A stretch of DNA of 56,505 nucleotides from an uncultured Lachnospiraceae bacterium (GTDB lineage: Bacteria; Bacillota; Clostridia; Lachnospirales; Lachnospiraceae), in assembly GCA_946411695.1 (NCBI GenBank), contig CAMKEX010000003.1, forward strand, positions 1-56,505, in the 5' to 3' direction. The position numbers were made by a program, and so were the translations under genes. Of this stretch, positions 1 through 9,361 are shown piece by piece. Positions within the stretch are counted from its first letter, which is position 1, and the number at the start of each line of letters is the position of its first letter. Below the pieces are notes generated by a model. That model made no database searches and was not told the DNA's origin. It worked only from the letters and a program-made list of their open reading frames with translations.

Positions 1-3000
1 CGGTCTTTATGAACAGCCGCATTATCACCGAGCAGAAAAACGGCAGGGAGGTCAACGATATCCTTGCAGGCCTCTGCCGCTCGATCATCGAGAATGTTTT
101 TACAAAGGTCATCCGCATCAGCAGTCTGGATTCCCTGGGAGACAGGATCGTTGTCCAGGGCGGTACCTTCTGCAATGATGCGGTCCTCTGCGCCATTGAA
201 CAGTATATAGGACGGGAAGTCGTCCGCGCTCCTTATCCGGGCCTCATGGGGGCCATCGGCGCCGCACACACTGCCATGGAGAAAGTCCGCAGGACCAATG
301 CGCAGTCTTCCTCCTTTATCGGATTCGATGCACTGCATGCATTTACCTTTACCCAGGTCAACGGCCTGGTCTGCAGCGGCTGCGAAAACCACTGCCGCCG
401 CAGCGTGGTCACTTTCTCCACCGGTGATACCTGGATCACGGGAAACCGCTGCGAGCGCGGGAGCATCCTCAACCCCGGAGAACTGGAAGCCTTCCTTGCC
501 TCTCAGGAGCATATACAGGAGGAAAAACCTGTCCAGAAAGCCCTTCCCGCTCACAGAACGATCTCCAGGCAGAGCGGGGAAGCGGGAGAGTCTGAGTCCT
601 CTGCTGCGGGACCTGCAGCTTCCGCCCCTTCGCAGAGACAGGCGGAGACCGCCGCGGAACATAAGCATTCCGAGTCTGTTCTGGACAAGGTGACTGTTGC
701 AGTGAAGGATACGGCTGCCACCGCTGCGGACAGGGTCTCTGCTGCAGTGAAGGATACAGCGGCCAACGCAGCGGACAGGGTCTCGGCTGCAGTGGCGGAT
801 ACTGCCGCATCAGCAGCCAGCATGGTTGCGGCTGCAGTGGCGGAAACAGCGGCCACCGCGGCAGATACAGCCGTTTCGGCAGCAGACAAAGTGACTGCCA
901 CGGTGAAGGATACGGCGGCGTCAGCAGTCAATAAAGTGCCGGCCGCGGTCAAGGATACGGCGGCGTCAGCGGCGGACAGGGTCACAACCGCTGTCAAAAA
1001 CACAGCCTCGGCTGCCTCGGGCGTCAAAAAGGCCGTCTCTGAGCGGGATGCGAAGAAGAATGCAGCTGCAGCATCAGGCACACAGAAGAAAAAGAAGAGA
1101 GGAACGGACCTCTTCAAGGTCCGCAAGACCTTCCTGCTGCGGGAATATCCCTTCCGGCAGGTGGACAGCAGGAAGAATATCACGATCGGACTTCCGCTCG
1201 TCCTGGCCTACTGGGAGACCCTCCCCTTCTGGAGGACCTTCTGGAGTGCACTGGGATTTGACGTCCTGGTGTCCCCTGAGAGCACCAGGCCCATCTATGA
1301 GAAAGGCCTTCACGCGGTGACTTCCGACACCGAGTGCTTCCCCGGGAAACTGGTGCACGGACATATCCGTTGGCTGGAGCAGAACGGGGCGGACAGGATC
1401 TTTTTCCCGTCTATTTCAACGAGGAAATCCGAGAATACGGAGACCACCAGCGTCTCCATGTGCGGGATCGTCAAAGGATTCCCGCTGGTCATCAAAAACT
1501 CCGATAATCCCGAGGACCGCGGGGACGTCAAGTACGACGTGCCGGTCTTTTTCTGGTACACGGATGCAGACCGGGAGCGCCAGCTGTCGATTTTTATGAA
1601 GGATACTTTCGGGATTCCCGCGAAGATCGTCCGCAGAGCGATCCGGGAGGGACAGTCGGCCCAGGATACTTACCGGGAAAAACTCCTTGAGCAGGGTCAG
1701 AAAGTCCTTGACGGGATCCGGAAGGCTCCTGCAGAAGCGCCCGATGCGGTCGTCCTGGCCGCCCGGCCCTACCAGAATGATGACCTGGTCAACCATAATA
1801 TTCCGGAAATGTTTATCGAGCAGGGGATCAGCGTTCTGACGGCGGACTCCATTCCCGGACTGGACAGGATCGATCTGTCAAAGAGCCGTCTCGACGTGGT
1901 CAACAATTACCATGCCAGAATGCTGGGTTCCGCGATCTATGCTGCCCGGCATCCCAATCTGGAGTATGTCCAGATCGTCAGTTTCGGCTGCGGCCATGAC
2001 GCCTATCTCTCCGATGAGATCATCCGCCTGATGAAGGAGATCGCGGGCAAGACTCCCCTGATCCTCAAGGTGGATGAGAGCGATATCCGCGGGCCTCTTT
2101 CCATCCGTGTCCGCTCCTTTATTTCCTCTGTGAAGATGAAGCGCAGGAAAGCCCTGCGGCTGCAGATGCTCTCTGCCCGGAAGCGGAGAGAGGATCCGGA
2201 CGCGGTGCCTGTCTTCCCTGCGCAGAGGCAGGATATCTCCGAGCTGAAAAAGGGCACCCCGGCGCCCAGACCCTTCCGTCCCGGAGAGGTCAGGGATCTG
2301 TCGGACCCCTATCCGCAGAAATTCCGGAAGGAGGACATCGAGGATTCGGTCGTCTTCGTTCCCAACACTTCCCACGCCTTCAGCAGGCTCATGGCAGCTG
2401 TTTTTGCCGCCCAGAAGGTACACACGGTACCGCTCCCCATCGGCCGCGAGCGCGCGATCGAACTGGGAAAACGGTATGTGCACAATGATATCTGCTTCCC
2501 CGCCCAGGTGGTCATCGGTGAGGCCCTTCAGGCCCTCGAAGACCCTCAGTACGAAGGGATGAAAAAAGCCGTCATGATGGGCAAGTACATCGGCTGCTGC
2601 CGGCTCACCCACTACGGAGCCCTGCTCCGCAAGGCCCTGGATGATGCCGGACACACGGATGTGCCGATCATCACCAATGATGACGTCGATTATCACAACC
2701 TGCATCCCGGATTCAAGCTCAATCTTCAGGCTTCGATCAAGATCGCCTTTGCCCTTCCCATGATCGATGCGCTGGAGGATCTGCTGCGCAAAATGCGCCC
2801 CTATGAGACTGTGGAGGGAATTGCAGATAAAACCTTTGAGAAAGCCCTGGATGTGCTGATGGATGCCATCGAACACGGCGGCGTCGGAAAGATGAAGAAG
2901 GGCTTTGAAAAGGCCATCCGCCTGATGAAGAAGGTGCCCTATGACCGGTCCAATCCCAGGCCGACGGTCCTGATCGTGGGAGAGTACCTGCTCAATTTCC

Positions 3001-3554
3001 ACCCGGGCGCCAACCACGATATCGAGGCGTATCTGGAGAAAAACGGCTTTGAGATCATCGAGGCCAAGATGGCGGATGTCATCCAGAAGACCTACTTTGT
3101 CCGCCGCGAGCAGGCAAAGGACTACGGCGTCAAAAAATCCATCGTGGAGAGAGGCTATCTCGATCTGGTAGAACAGATCTTCAATACCTCCCACGACTTT
3201 GTCGCCTCCGTTGCGAAACAGCACCCCCTGTTTGAACCTGCGGCCAAGCTGACTGACGTCGCCAAGGCCAGCGACCCCATCATTCCGCGCGCCTACGATT
3301 CCGGCGAGGGCATCCTGATCCCGGCTGAGATCATCGAGCGCGCCCGGGAAGGCTGCCGGGCCTTCGTCATCCTGCAGCCCTTCGGCTGCATCCCCAACCA
3401 CGTGGTCGGCCGCGGTATTTCCAGGCGTCTCAAGGAGATGTTCCCGGATATCCAGCTGCTGCCCCTCGATTACGATCCCGACGTCAGCTTTGTCAACGTC
3501 GAGAACCGCCTGCAGATGCTGATAATGAATATGCAGGCATCGTCTGTATCCTGA
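1..3554 (+). CDS. 2-hydroxyacyl-CoA dehydratase activase / dehydratase-subunit fusion, 5' truncated
   Basis: The frame is open to the left edge, where Val-Phe precede the first Met at position 9, so the gene starts outside the window. In residues counted from that Met, 1-95 are the end of a BcrA/BadF/HgdC-type ATPase domain (GGTFCND and GAIGAAHTA stretches). A CSGCENHC cysteine motif at 122-129 may bind an Fe-S cluster. A CoA-activase DUF2229-type region begins near 370, followed by a dehydratase-subunit-like half with GKYIGCCRLTHYGALL and a C-terminal QPFGCIPNHVVGRG motif. Family members use ATP to inject an electron into 2-hydroxyacyl-CoA dehydratases; the substrate here is unknown. The linker at about 160-365 is far longer than I would expect and holds an Ala-rich repeat. 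The family call is firm, the physiological role is not. Confidence 0.87.
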   Translation, partial: VFMNSRIITEQKNGREVNDILAGLCRSIIENVFTKVIRISSLDSLGDRIVVQGGTFCNDAVLCAIEQYIGREVVRAPYPGLMGAIGAAHTAMEKVRRTNAQSSSFIGFDALHAFTFTQVNGLVCSGCENHCRRSVVTFSTGDTWITGNRCERGSILNPGELEAFLASQEHIQEEKPVQKALPAHRTISRQSGEAGESESSAAGPAASAPSQRQAETAAEHKHSESVLDKVTVAVKDTAATAADRVSAAVKDTAANAADRVSAAVADTAASAASMVAAAVAETAATAADTAVSAADKVTATVKDTAASAVNKVPAAVKDTAASAADRVTTAVKNTASAASGVKKAVSERDAKKNAAAASGTQKKKKRGTDLFKVRKTFLLREYPFRQVDSRKNITIGLPLVLAYWETLPFWRTFWSALGFDVLVSPESTRPIYEKGLHAVTSDTECFPGKLVHGHIRWLEQNGADRIFFPSISTRKSENTETTSVSMCGIVKGFPLVIKNSDNPEDRGDVKYDVPVFFWYTDADRERQLSIFMKDTFGIPAKIVRRAIREGQSAQDTYREKLLEQGQKVLDGIRKAPAEAPDAVVLAARPYQNDDLVNHNIPEMFIEQGISVLTADSIPGLDRIDLSKSRLDVVNNYHARMLGSAIYAARHPNLEYVQIVSFGCGHDAYLSDEIIRLMKEIAGKTPLILKVDESDIRGPLSIRVRSFISSVKMKRRKALRLQMLSARKRREDPDAVPVFPAQRQDISELKKGTPAPRPFRPGEVRDLSDPYPQKFRKEDIEDSVVFVPNTSHAFSRLMAAVFAAQKVHTVPLPIGRERAIELGKRYVHNDICFPAQVVIGEALQALEDPQYEGMKKAVMMGKYIGCCRLTHYGALLRKALDDAGHTDVPIITNDDVDYHNLHPGFKLNLQASIKIAFALPMIDALEDLLRKMRPYETVEGIADKTFEKALDVLMDAIEHGGVGKMKKGFEKAIRLMKKVPYDRSNPRPTVLIVGEYLLNFHPGANHDIEAYLEKNGFEIIEAKMADVIQKTYFVRREQAKDYGVKKSIVERGYLDLVEQIFNTSHDFVASVAKQHPLFEPAAKLTDVAKASDPIIPRAYDSGEGILIPAEIIERAREGCRAFVILQPFGCIPNHVVGRGISRRLKEMFPDIQLLPLDYDPDVSFVNVENRLQMLIMNMQASSVS
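687..1022 (+). repeat. 45-bp tandem repeat coding seven 15-residue LEA/phasin-like units
   Basis: Inside the activase fusion, residues 227-338 are seven copies of a unit close to KVTAAVKDTAASAAD plus one half-copy (TAVSAAD) after the fourth. Each copy has Lys/Arg-Val at the start and Asp-Thr-Ala in the middle, the spacing of an amphipathic Ala-rich helix like LEA group 3 or phasin-type repeats. The copies differ at third codon positions and at some residues, so this is not a recent perfect expansion. The stretch links the ATPase domain to the DUF2229 domain. Confidence 0.9.
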
Positions 3555-3680
3555 AAGGCGGGGGGCTTTGCGCGTATTTCCGCGCAGTGGCCGCAGGGAT
3601 GTGATACAATAAATACGTTGAGACAGCCGGAGCAGGTACTGCTGCCTGACAGGTAATATGGTCGGAAAGAGGTTATCAAA

Positions 3681-4529
3681 ATGGGATTCAGGATCATAAC
3701 GGATTCAGCGAGTGATATGCCGCAGGAGACGGCTGCAAAGCTGGGAGTGACGGTAATGCCCATCCACACCCGCTTTGGCGATGAAGAATATCTGGACGGC
3801 GTAACGTTAAAGCCAAGGGAATTTTTTGAAAAGCTGGTGGAGACAGACGAGATTCCCAGAACATCGCAGATCACGCCCTATGAGTTCGGGCAGGAGTTTG
3901 AAAAATGGATCTCGGCCGGGGACAAAGTGCTGTGCATCACCATGTCGGCGGGGGTCTCCGGTACCTATCAGAGCGCCTGTGCGGCTGCCGCGGAGTATGG
4001 GGACAAGGTCATTGTCATCGACAGCCGTCAGTTCTGCATTTCTCTCTATGTACTGATCGTTTATGCCTGCCGGCTTCGCGATGAGGGAAAGACACTGGAG
4101 GAGACGGCCGCCGCTGTGGAAGAGGCCAAAAAGCGCGTGCATGTCATCTCTGTGTTTGCGACATTGGAATATCTGAAGCTGGGAGGCAGGATCTCTGCGG
4201 CTGCCGCCATGGCAGGCAGCATTCTCTCCATCAAGCCCGTCATCACGATCATTGACGGAGTCGTAGAGGTCATCGGCAAGGCGCGCGGATCCAAAAAGGC
4301 CAATAACATGCTCGTGGAATTTATTGACCGCGTCGGAGGTGTGGATTTCGACATGCCCTACTGCCTGGGCTATACCGGTTTTTCAGAGGATGTCCTGACC
4401 AAATATATCAATGACAATGCGGCCAGATACAAAGAGGCGCTCAAGGGAATCACTGTCGTCCCGGTCGGAGCGACCGTCGGTACCTATGCGGGTCCCGGTG
4501 CCGTAGCACTTGCATTTTTCAACAAATAG
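3681..4529 (+). CDS. DegV family fatty-acid-binding protein (FakB-like)
   Basis: A 282-residue protein with the DegV (EDD) fold signatures: TDSASDMP near the N-terminus, TSQITPYEF around residue 60, and the SAGVSGTYQSA lipid/phosphate-binding loop near residue 95. DegV proteins of the FakB type hold a fatty acid while FakA phosphorylates its carboxylate, feeding exogenous fatty acids into phospholipids. A FakA is encoded at 50267-51988 and a second DegV at 54876-55748. The start is the ATG preceded by a GAAAGAGG-like ribosome binding site. It stands 126 bp after the activase fusion and is probably transcribed separately. The lipid specificity cannot be read from the sequence. Confidence 0.92.
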   Translation: MGFRIITDSASDMPQETAAKLGVTVMPIHTRFGDEEYLDGVTLKPREFFEKLVETDEIPRTSQITPYEFGQEFEKWISAGDKVLCITMSAGVSGTYQSACAAAAEYGDKVIVIDSRQFCISLYVLIVYACRLRDEGKTLEETAAAVEEAKKRVHVISVFATLEYLKLGGRISAAAAMAGSILSIKPVITIIDGVVEVIGKARGSKKANNMLVEFIDRVGGVDFDMPYCLGYTGFSEDVLTKYINDNAARYKEALKGITVVPVGATVGTYAGPGAVALAFFNK

Positions 4530-4657
4530 ATTATTATCAGATTAGCTGCAGACAGAGAACCCGAAGGGGAAAATACAGCCGGCTGCGGTTCAGTTGACCG
4601 GTTTTGCCGGTTCAAAATCGGCGATACGCAGTTCAGAACGGTTTTGGAGGAAGAGTC

Positions 4658-5053
4658 ATGCTGACAAAAACAGGACGGATCATTGCAATCATCATGCTTT
4701 CGGTATTACTGACTGCCTGCGGAGCGAACAAGGAGATGGTGGAGACACCTGCCGGAATCCATCTGGAACGGGGAAGGAACTATAAGGAAGTGATCGAGGA
4801 TTTCGAAGATAAGGGATTCACCAATATCAAAACAGAGACGATCCCGGATCTGGTCTACGGTAAATCTTTCAGAAACGGAGAAGTGGAGCAGATCTCTGTA
4901 GGCGGAGATGCTGACTATGATTCCGGCGTCCGGGTTCCCGCAGACACCGAAGTCATCATTCGCTATCATACCTACAGCCAGAAGTCGATCGATGATGCCG
5001 AAGCCAAAGAGAAGGAAAAGGCTGCCGCGGACGAGGAGAGCAAAGAAGAATAA
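4658..5053 (+). CDS. small lipoprotein with PASTA-like domain
   Basis: A 131-residue product. The ATG at 4658 is chosen because GGAGG lies 8 bp upstream (4647-4650 region) and it opens a lipoprotein signal: a basic N-terminus, hydrophobic core and lipobox LTAC with Cys21. The mature part (NYKEVIEDFEDKGFTNI followed by PADTEVIIRYHTY) resembles the PASTA-like extracellular domain of many clostridial lipoproteins. The last 20 residues are a charged Lys/Glu tail. It is probably anchored on the outer face of the membrane. Function is unknown and no catalytic residues are apparent. An upstream in-frame ATG at 4604 would add residues ahead of the signal and is unlikely. Confidence 0.8.
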   Translation: MLTKTGRIIAIIMLSVLLTACGANKEMVETPAGIHLERGRNYKEVIEDFEDKGFTNIKTETIPDLVYGKSFRNGEVEQISVGGDADYDSGVRVPADTEVIIRYHTYSQKSIDDAEAKEKEKAAADEESKEE

Positions 5054-5135
5054 TAAAGCAGAGTGATAAAGCAGTAAAGAAAACCATGGGTGATCATGAT
5101 CGGGGTTTTCGATACATACTGTCTTTGAAAGATTT

Positions 5136-6191
5136 ATGGAAAAAAGAACAGACAATATCAGCCGGATCGACCGGCTCCGTGCGGACCGCACACTTCCCCG
5201 CGAGCAGCTGCGCCTGCTCCTTACGACCCTGAGCGAAGAGGAAGCTGCCTATCTGTATAAAAACGCTGATGAGGTGAGAAAAGAGCACTACGGAAAGGAT
5301 GTATTCCTCCGCGGTTTGATCGAGTTTACCAATTATTGCAGAAATGACTGCCTGTACTGCGGGATCCGGCGCTCAAACAAAAACGCGGACCGGTACAGGC
5401 TGACGACAGAAGAGATCCTTGACTGCTGCGACAAGGGATATGTACTTGGATTTCGCACCTTTGTCCTGCAGGGCGGCGAGGATCTTTTTTTCACGGATGA
5501 AAAGATCTGCGGGCTTGTGTCGGAGATCAAAAGGAGGCATCCGGACTGCGCTGTCACCCTCTCCATAGGCGAGCGGCCCAGGGAGAGCTATGAAGCCTTC
5601 TTTAATGCGGGAGCAGACCGCTATCTGCTGCGCCACGAGACGATCAATCCCGTCCACTACAGTCAGCTCCATCCCCGGGAACTGACCATTGAAAACCGTG
5701 TGCGCTGCCTCAGAGATCTGAGGGAGATCGGCTTTCAGGTCGGCTGCGGCATGATGGTGGGAAGTCCTTTCCAGACAGTGGACTATCTCATGGACGATCT
5801 GTATTTTATGGCAGAATTCCGCCCTCATATGATCGGCATCGGTCCCTTTATCCCGCACGGGGATACGCCGTTTCATGACCGGGAGAGCGGCACGCTGCAG
5901 GACACCCTTCATCTGCTGTCCATCATCCGTCTCATGAACCCCCGCGTCCTGCTCCCCGCGACCACAGCGCTGGGGACCATCCATCCGCTTGGCCGCGAGA
6001 TGGGGATTCAGGCGGGCGCCAATGTTGTCATGCCCAATCTCTCCCCGACCGGTGTGCGGGACAAATATATGCTCTACGACGGCAAGATCTGCACGGGAGA
6101 CGAAGCGGCCGAGTGCAGGCGCTGCATGGAGCTTCGCATGGAAAAAATCGGCTATCATGTCGTCGCGGCCCGCGGCGATTCAAAGGTATAA
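5136..6191 (+). CDS. hydE: [FeFe]-hydrogenase H-cluster radical SAM maturase HydE
   Basis: A 351-residue radical-SAM enzyme. The Fe-S/SAM motif is C68-x3-C72-x2-C75 (NYCRNDCLYCGIRRSN), followed by LQGGED in the SAM-binding region. The length and the pattern RHETINP, GCGMMVGSPFQT and ATTALGTIHP fit HydE. HydE helps build the dithiolate-bridged diiron subcluster of [FeFe]-hydrogenases with HydF and HydG, neither of which is in the window. A BioB/ThiH/PylB-like relative is the alternative, but the overall pattern favours HydE. The ribosome binding site is weak (GAAAG), so the start is less certain than the identity. Short tandem repeats follow 1 bp after the stop codon. Confidence 0.88.
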   Translation: MEKRTDNISRIDRLRADRTLPREQLRLLLTTLSEEEAAYLYKNADEVRKEHYGKDVFLRGLIEFTNYCRNDCLYCGIRRSNKNADRYRLTTEEILDCCDKGYVLGFRTFVLQGGEDLFFTDEKICGLVSEIKRRHPDCAVTLSIGERPRESYEAFFNAGADRYLLRHETINPVHYSQLHPRELTIENRVRCLRDLREIGFQVGCGMMVGSPFQTVDYLMDDLYFMAEFRPHMIGIGPFIPHGDTPFHDRESGTLQDTLHLLSIIRLMNPRVLLPATTALGTIHPLGREMGIQAGANVVMPNLSPTGVRDKYMLYDGKICTGDEAAECRRCMELRMEKIGYHVVAARGDSKV

Positions 6192-6192
6192 A

Positions 6193-6292
6193 GGGCAGCA
6201 GCCGACCTTCCGGGGCAGTGACCTGCATGCCGGGACAGCAGCCGTCGTTCTGAGGCAGCACCTGACCTTCCGAGGCAGTGGCCTGCCTTCGA
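6193..6292. repeat. five degenerate 20-bp tandem repeats
   Basis: Five consecutive 20-bp units begin right after the hydE stop codon: GGGCAGCAGCCGACCTTCCG, GGGCAGTGACCTGCATGCCG, GGACAGCAGCCGTCGTTCTG, AGGCAGCACCTGACCTTCCG and AGGCAGTGGCCTGCCTTCGA. The phase is exact and the divergence substantial. They fill most of the hydE-hisC gap and end 62 bp before the hisC start. There is no spacer structure, so this is not a CRISPR array. Confidence 0.85.
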
Positions 6293-6354
6293 ATACTCAA
6301 ACATACACGAACATCCATACACTGAAAAATATACGGAAAAAAGAGGAAAAAATT

Positions 6355-7440
6355 ATGTCCTGGGAAGATAAGATCCGCAAGGTGGAACCCTATGTGGCGG
6401 GCGAGCAGCCCAAGGAGAAAAACATCATCAAGCTCAACACCAATGAATGCCCCTATCCGCCTGCACCCGGCGTAGAAGAGGCAGTCCGTCAACTTGCCGG
6501 AGACAGCAGCGCCCTGCGCCTGTATCCGGATATGGACGCGACACCTCTCGTGAATGCCCTGGCTGCGCAGTACAAAGTGGACCCGGATCAGATTTTTGTC
6601 GGTGTCGGTTCTGACGACGTGCTGGCCCTGTGCTTTCTGACCTTCTTTTCCGCAGGAAGCCGGGAACAGCCGCTGCTCTTTCCGGATATCACCTATTCCT
6701 TCTACGATGTGTGGGCCAATCTCTACAGGATCCCTTTCCGCCAGGTGCCCCTGCGGGAGGATTTTTCCATCAATCCCGACGACTATCTGCCTGCAGTGAC
6801 CGGACAGGAGAACTGCGGCATCATTTTCCCCAATCCCAATGCGCCCACAGGCCTTGAACTGCCGCAGGCGGATGTGGAGAAGATCATCGCGGGCAACCCC
6901 GACAGTATCGTCATTGTGGACGAGGCCTATGTCGATTTCGGCGCCCGGACAGCCCTCCCCCTTCTGGAGAAGTACGACAACCTCCTGGTTGTGCAGACTT
7001 TCTCCAAGTCCCGTGCCATGGCCGGCGCGCGCGTGGGCTTTGCCATCGGCAGCAAAAAGCTGATCGGCTACCTCAAGGACGTCAAGTTCTCCTTCAATTC
7101 CTACACCATGAACCTGCCCTCCATCAGGATCGGCACGGCTTCTGCCCGGGACGCAGCCTGGTTTGAAGAGACCACAGAGAAGATCATCAAGACCCGCGAG
7201 CGCTTCAAGGAAGATCTCCGCGCCCTTGGTTTTGTCTTCCCGGATTCCAAGTCCAACTTTGTCTTTGCAAAGCATCCTGATTTCTCCGGTGCGCACCTGC
7301 AGGCGGCTCTGCGTGCCCGTAAGATCATCGTCCGCCGCTTCAACAAGCCGTTCATCTGCGATTATCTGCGCATCACCATCGGCACAGACGAGCAGATGGA
7401 AAAGGTTGTCGAGGCCCTCAGAGAGATCCTCGGGAAATAA
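6355..7440 (+). CDS. hisC: histidinol-phosphate aminotransferase
   Basis: A 361-residue class I/II PLP-dependent aminotransferase. The start is the ATG at 6355 with AAGAGG just upstream; the N-terminus KLNTNECPYPP is typical of HisC. Other landmarks are the PNPNAPTG loop, VDEAYVDF (Asp199 region) and the PLP lysine K218 in TFSKSRAMAGARVG. It catalyses transamination between imidazole-acetol phosphate and L-histidinol phosphate in histidine synthesis. No other his gene lies nearby. Some clostridial HisC-like enzymes also act on aromatic amino acids, so a broader specificity is possible. Confidence 0.93.
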   Translation: MSWEDKIRKVEPYVAGEQPKEKNIIKLNTNECPYPPAPGVEEAVRQLAGDSSALRLYPDMDATPLVNALAAQYKVDPDQIFVGVGSDDVLALCFLTFFSAGSREQPLLFPDITYSFYDVWANLYRIPFRQVPLREDFSINPDDYLPAVTGQENCGIIFPNPNAPTGLELPQADVEKIIAGNPDSIVIVDEAYVDFGARTALPLLEKYDNLLVVQTFSKSRAMAGARVGFAIGSKKLIGYLKDVKFSFNSYTMNLPSIRIGTASARDAAWFEETTEKIIKTRERFKEDLRALGFVFPDSKSNFVFAKHPDFSGAHLQAALRARKIIVRRFNKPFICDYLRITIGTDEQMEKVVEALREILGK

Positions 7441-7477
7441 GTCCGGAGCCTGCAGCTGCAATCCGGGTCAGGGCATT

Positions 7478-7506
7478 CTGACAAGCGGCGGCAGAACTTG
7501 TACAAT
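7478..7506 (+). promoter_or_regulatory. candidate sigma-A promoter for the methyltransferase gene
   Basis: CTGACA at 7478-7483 and TACAAT at 7501-7506 with a 17-bp spacer, lying 100 bp before the TTG start at 7607. The leader between them is A/G-rich and weakly repetitive. Confidence 0.45.
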
Positions 7507-7606
7507 AGACTGCAGCAAACAGGAAGGTGCAGCGAACAAGAAGGCGCTGCAGACAAAAAGAACCGGTAGATAAAAAAGACCGGAAGGTAAAAGGAGCAAG
7601 AAGACT

Positions 7607-8389
7607 TTGGACAGTTACACCAGTTTTTCCTATGTGTATGACACTTTTATGGACCAGGAGCCCTATGACGAATGGGCGGACCGGGTGTGTGATTATCTGG
7701 AAAAATACGGCCTTCCGTGTTCGGAAAAAAGCGGAAGCGAAGAGAATATTGTTGTAGACCTGGGATGCGGCACGGGAAAGCTCACTCAGATCATGGATGA
7801 ACGCGGTTATGATATGATCGGCATTGATCTGTCGCCGGATATGCTCTCCATTGCCCAGGAGCGCAAGATCGAATCCGGCAGGGACATTCTCTACACCCTG
7901 CAGGATATGCGCGATTTCGAGCTGTACGGTGCGGCAGGCGCCATGATCAGCGTAGGAGACAGTATCAATTACCTGCTGGAGGAAGAGGATCTGGAAAAAC
8001 TGTTTGCCTGTGTGGAGCGCGGCCTTCTGCCGGGCGGCGTGTTTGTCTTTGATTTCAAGACCATCCATTTATACCGGGATGTGATCGGCGACAGCACGAT
8101 TGCAGAGGACCGCGGTGAATGTGCCTTTATCTGGGACAATTACTACGACTCCGGGACCTGCATCAATGAATACGACCTGGCTGTTTTTGTCCGGGAGGAC
8201 AGCGGGGACGGGAGTCTCTACCGCCGTTTCGACGAAGTCCACCGGCAGAGGGGCTACACACCGGAGCAGCTGCGCAGGGCGGCGGAAAAAGCCGGCCTTG
8301 TCTGGGTCGCCATGCAGGATTCTGTCACTGCAGGTGAGTTTGACGAGGAGACGGAGCGCGCCATGGCGGCAGTGAAAAAGCCCTGCTGA
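7607..8389 (+). CDS. class I SAM-dependent methyltransferase
   Basis: A 260-residue Rossmann-fold methyltransferase. Motif I is VVDLGCGTGKL at about residues 47-57, motif II is IGIDLSPDML, and the post-II region is DMRDFEL followed by an SVGDSINYLL stretch. The start is a TTG at 7607 preceded by AAAGGAGC at 7589-7596. The N-terminal YTSFSYVYDTFMD recalls the small-molecule methyltransferase family often annotated as methyltransferase-domain protein in Firmicutes. The substrate is unknown. It has its own likely promoter and ends about 85 bp before dapF. Confidence 0.85.
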   Translation: MDSYTSFSYVYDTFMDQEPYDEWADRVCDYLEKYGLPCSEKSGSEENIVVDLGCGTGKLTQIMDERGYDMIGIDLSPDMLSIAQERKIESGRDILYTLQDMRDFELYGAAGAMISVGDSINYLLEEEDLEKLFACVERGLLPGGVFVFDFKTIHLYRDVIGDSTIAEDRGECAFIWDNYYDSGTCINEYDLAVFVREDSGDGSLYRRFDEVHRQRGYTPEQLRRAAEKAGLVWVAMQDSVTAGEFDEETERAMAAVKKPC

Positions 8390-8473
8390 TCATTGATTGC
8401 TGAACCGTGCGCCGGGAATTTTGCAAAAAGTATTACAGTTAGGAAAAAAGAGAGAAGAGGAGAGAAAAGAAGA

Positions 8474-9361
8474 ATGGAAGTCCGTTTTACCAAGATGGAA
8501 GGATGCGGTAACGACTACGTGTATATCAGCGGTTTTGATTATCCGCTTGACCCGGCACAGAAGCCGGAGATTGTAAAGAGGCTCAGTGACCGCCACTTCG
8601 GTATCGGCGGAGACGGCGTGATCTTCATCAATCCCTCCGAAATCGCTGATTTTGAGATGGAGATGTGGAACGCGGACGGCACCCGCGGAGAGATGTGCGG
8701 CAACGGCATCCGCTGCGTAGGAAAATTTGTCTACGACAAGGGAATGACGCAGGACAAGGAGATCACCGTCGAGAGCTTCGGCAAGGTCAAATATCTGACT
8801 CTCTTTACCGAAGAGACCGGCGGAAGAGAAGCGGTCACATCGGTGCGTGTCAATATGGGAGAGCCCATCCTTGACGCTCCGGGCATTCCGGTAGTCGCGG
8901 ACGCTTCCCCCGTCGTGGCGGAATCCATCCACATTCCCGTCGAGGGGATCGGAGACTACGGGGAATCCGGCGGAGACTATGAGATGACCTGTGTCTCCAT
9001 GGGCAATCCCCATGCAGTTGTGTACATTGACAGCACGGACGACCTGCAGATCGAGACGATCGGCCCCCTCTTTGAAAATCACAGCCGTTTTCCCAACCGC
9101 ACGAACACGGAATTTGTCCAGATCATCGATCCGGAGCATGTGAAAATGCGTGTCTGGGAGCGCGGTTCCGGCGAGACCCTGGCCTGCGGCACCGGCTGCT
9201 GCGCGGTCTGTGTGGCCGGCGTTCTGAACGGATGCACGGCTCCGAAGCTGGAGGTTCAGGTCCTGGGCGGATCCCTTCTCATCGAGTGGGACCGGGAGGA
9301 GAACCTCGTCTGGATGACCGGCCCCGCAACGACCGTTTTCGAGGGCACGATCTCTGTCTGA
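8474..9361 (+). CDS. dapF: diaminopimelate epimerase
   Basis: A 295-residue protein. It interconverts LL- and meso-diaminopimelate, giving the peptidoglycan cross-link residue and the lysine precursor. The paired catalytic cysteines are visible: C75 in EMCGNGIRCVGK and C238 in TLACGTGCCA. The N-terminal MEGCGNDYVY and the MGNPHAVVY stretch are family hallmarks. The start is the ATG at 8474 behind an AGAGGAGAG ribosome binding site; upstream in-frame codons lack one. A strong bidirectional terminator follows at 9475-9513. Confidence 0.96.
   Translation: MEVRFTKMEGCGNDYVYISGFDYPLDPAQKPEIVKRLSDRHFGIGGDGVIFINPSEIADFEMEMWNADGTRGEMCGNGIRCVGKFVYDKGMTQDKEITVESFGKVKYLTLFTEETGGREAVTSVRVNMGEPILDAPGIPVVADASPVVAESIHIPVEGIGDYGESGGDYEMTCVSMGNPHAVVYIDSTDDLQIETIGPLFENHSRFPNRTNTEFVQIIDPEHVKMRVWERGSGETLACGTGCCAVCVAGVLNGCTAPKLEVQVLGGSLLIEWDREENLVWMTGPATTVFEGTISV

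Noticed and set aside
551-1183. Ala-rich 210-codon minus-strand frame
   Set aside because: Antisense image of the 45-bp repeat; its composition is explained by the repeat.
1878-3401. 507-codon minus-strand frame opposite the activase fusion
   Set aside because: Shadow frame from third-position GC bias; no motif or ribosome binding site.
5078-5109. Terminator-like AAAACC ... GGTTTT hairpin before hydE
   Set aside because: The stem is short with an internal palindrome and the T tract is only four bases; too weak to annotate.
6193-6292. Possible CRISPR-like array
   Set aside because: The units are contiguous without spacers and no cas genes are present; the same holds for the other tandem arrays.
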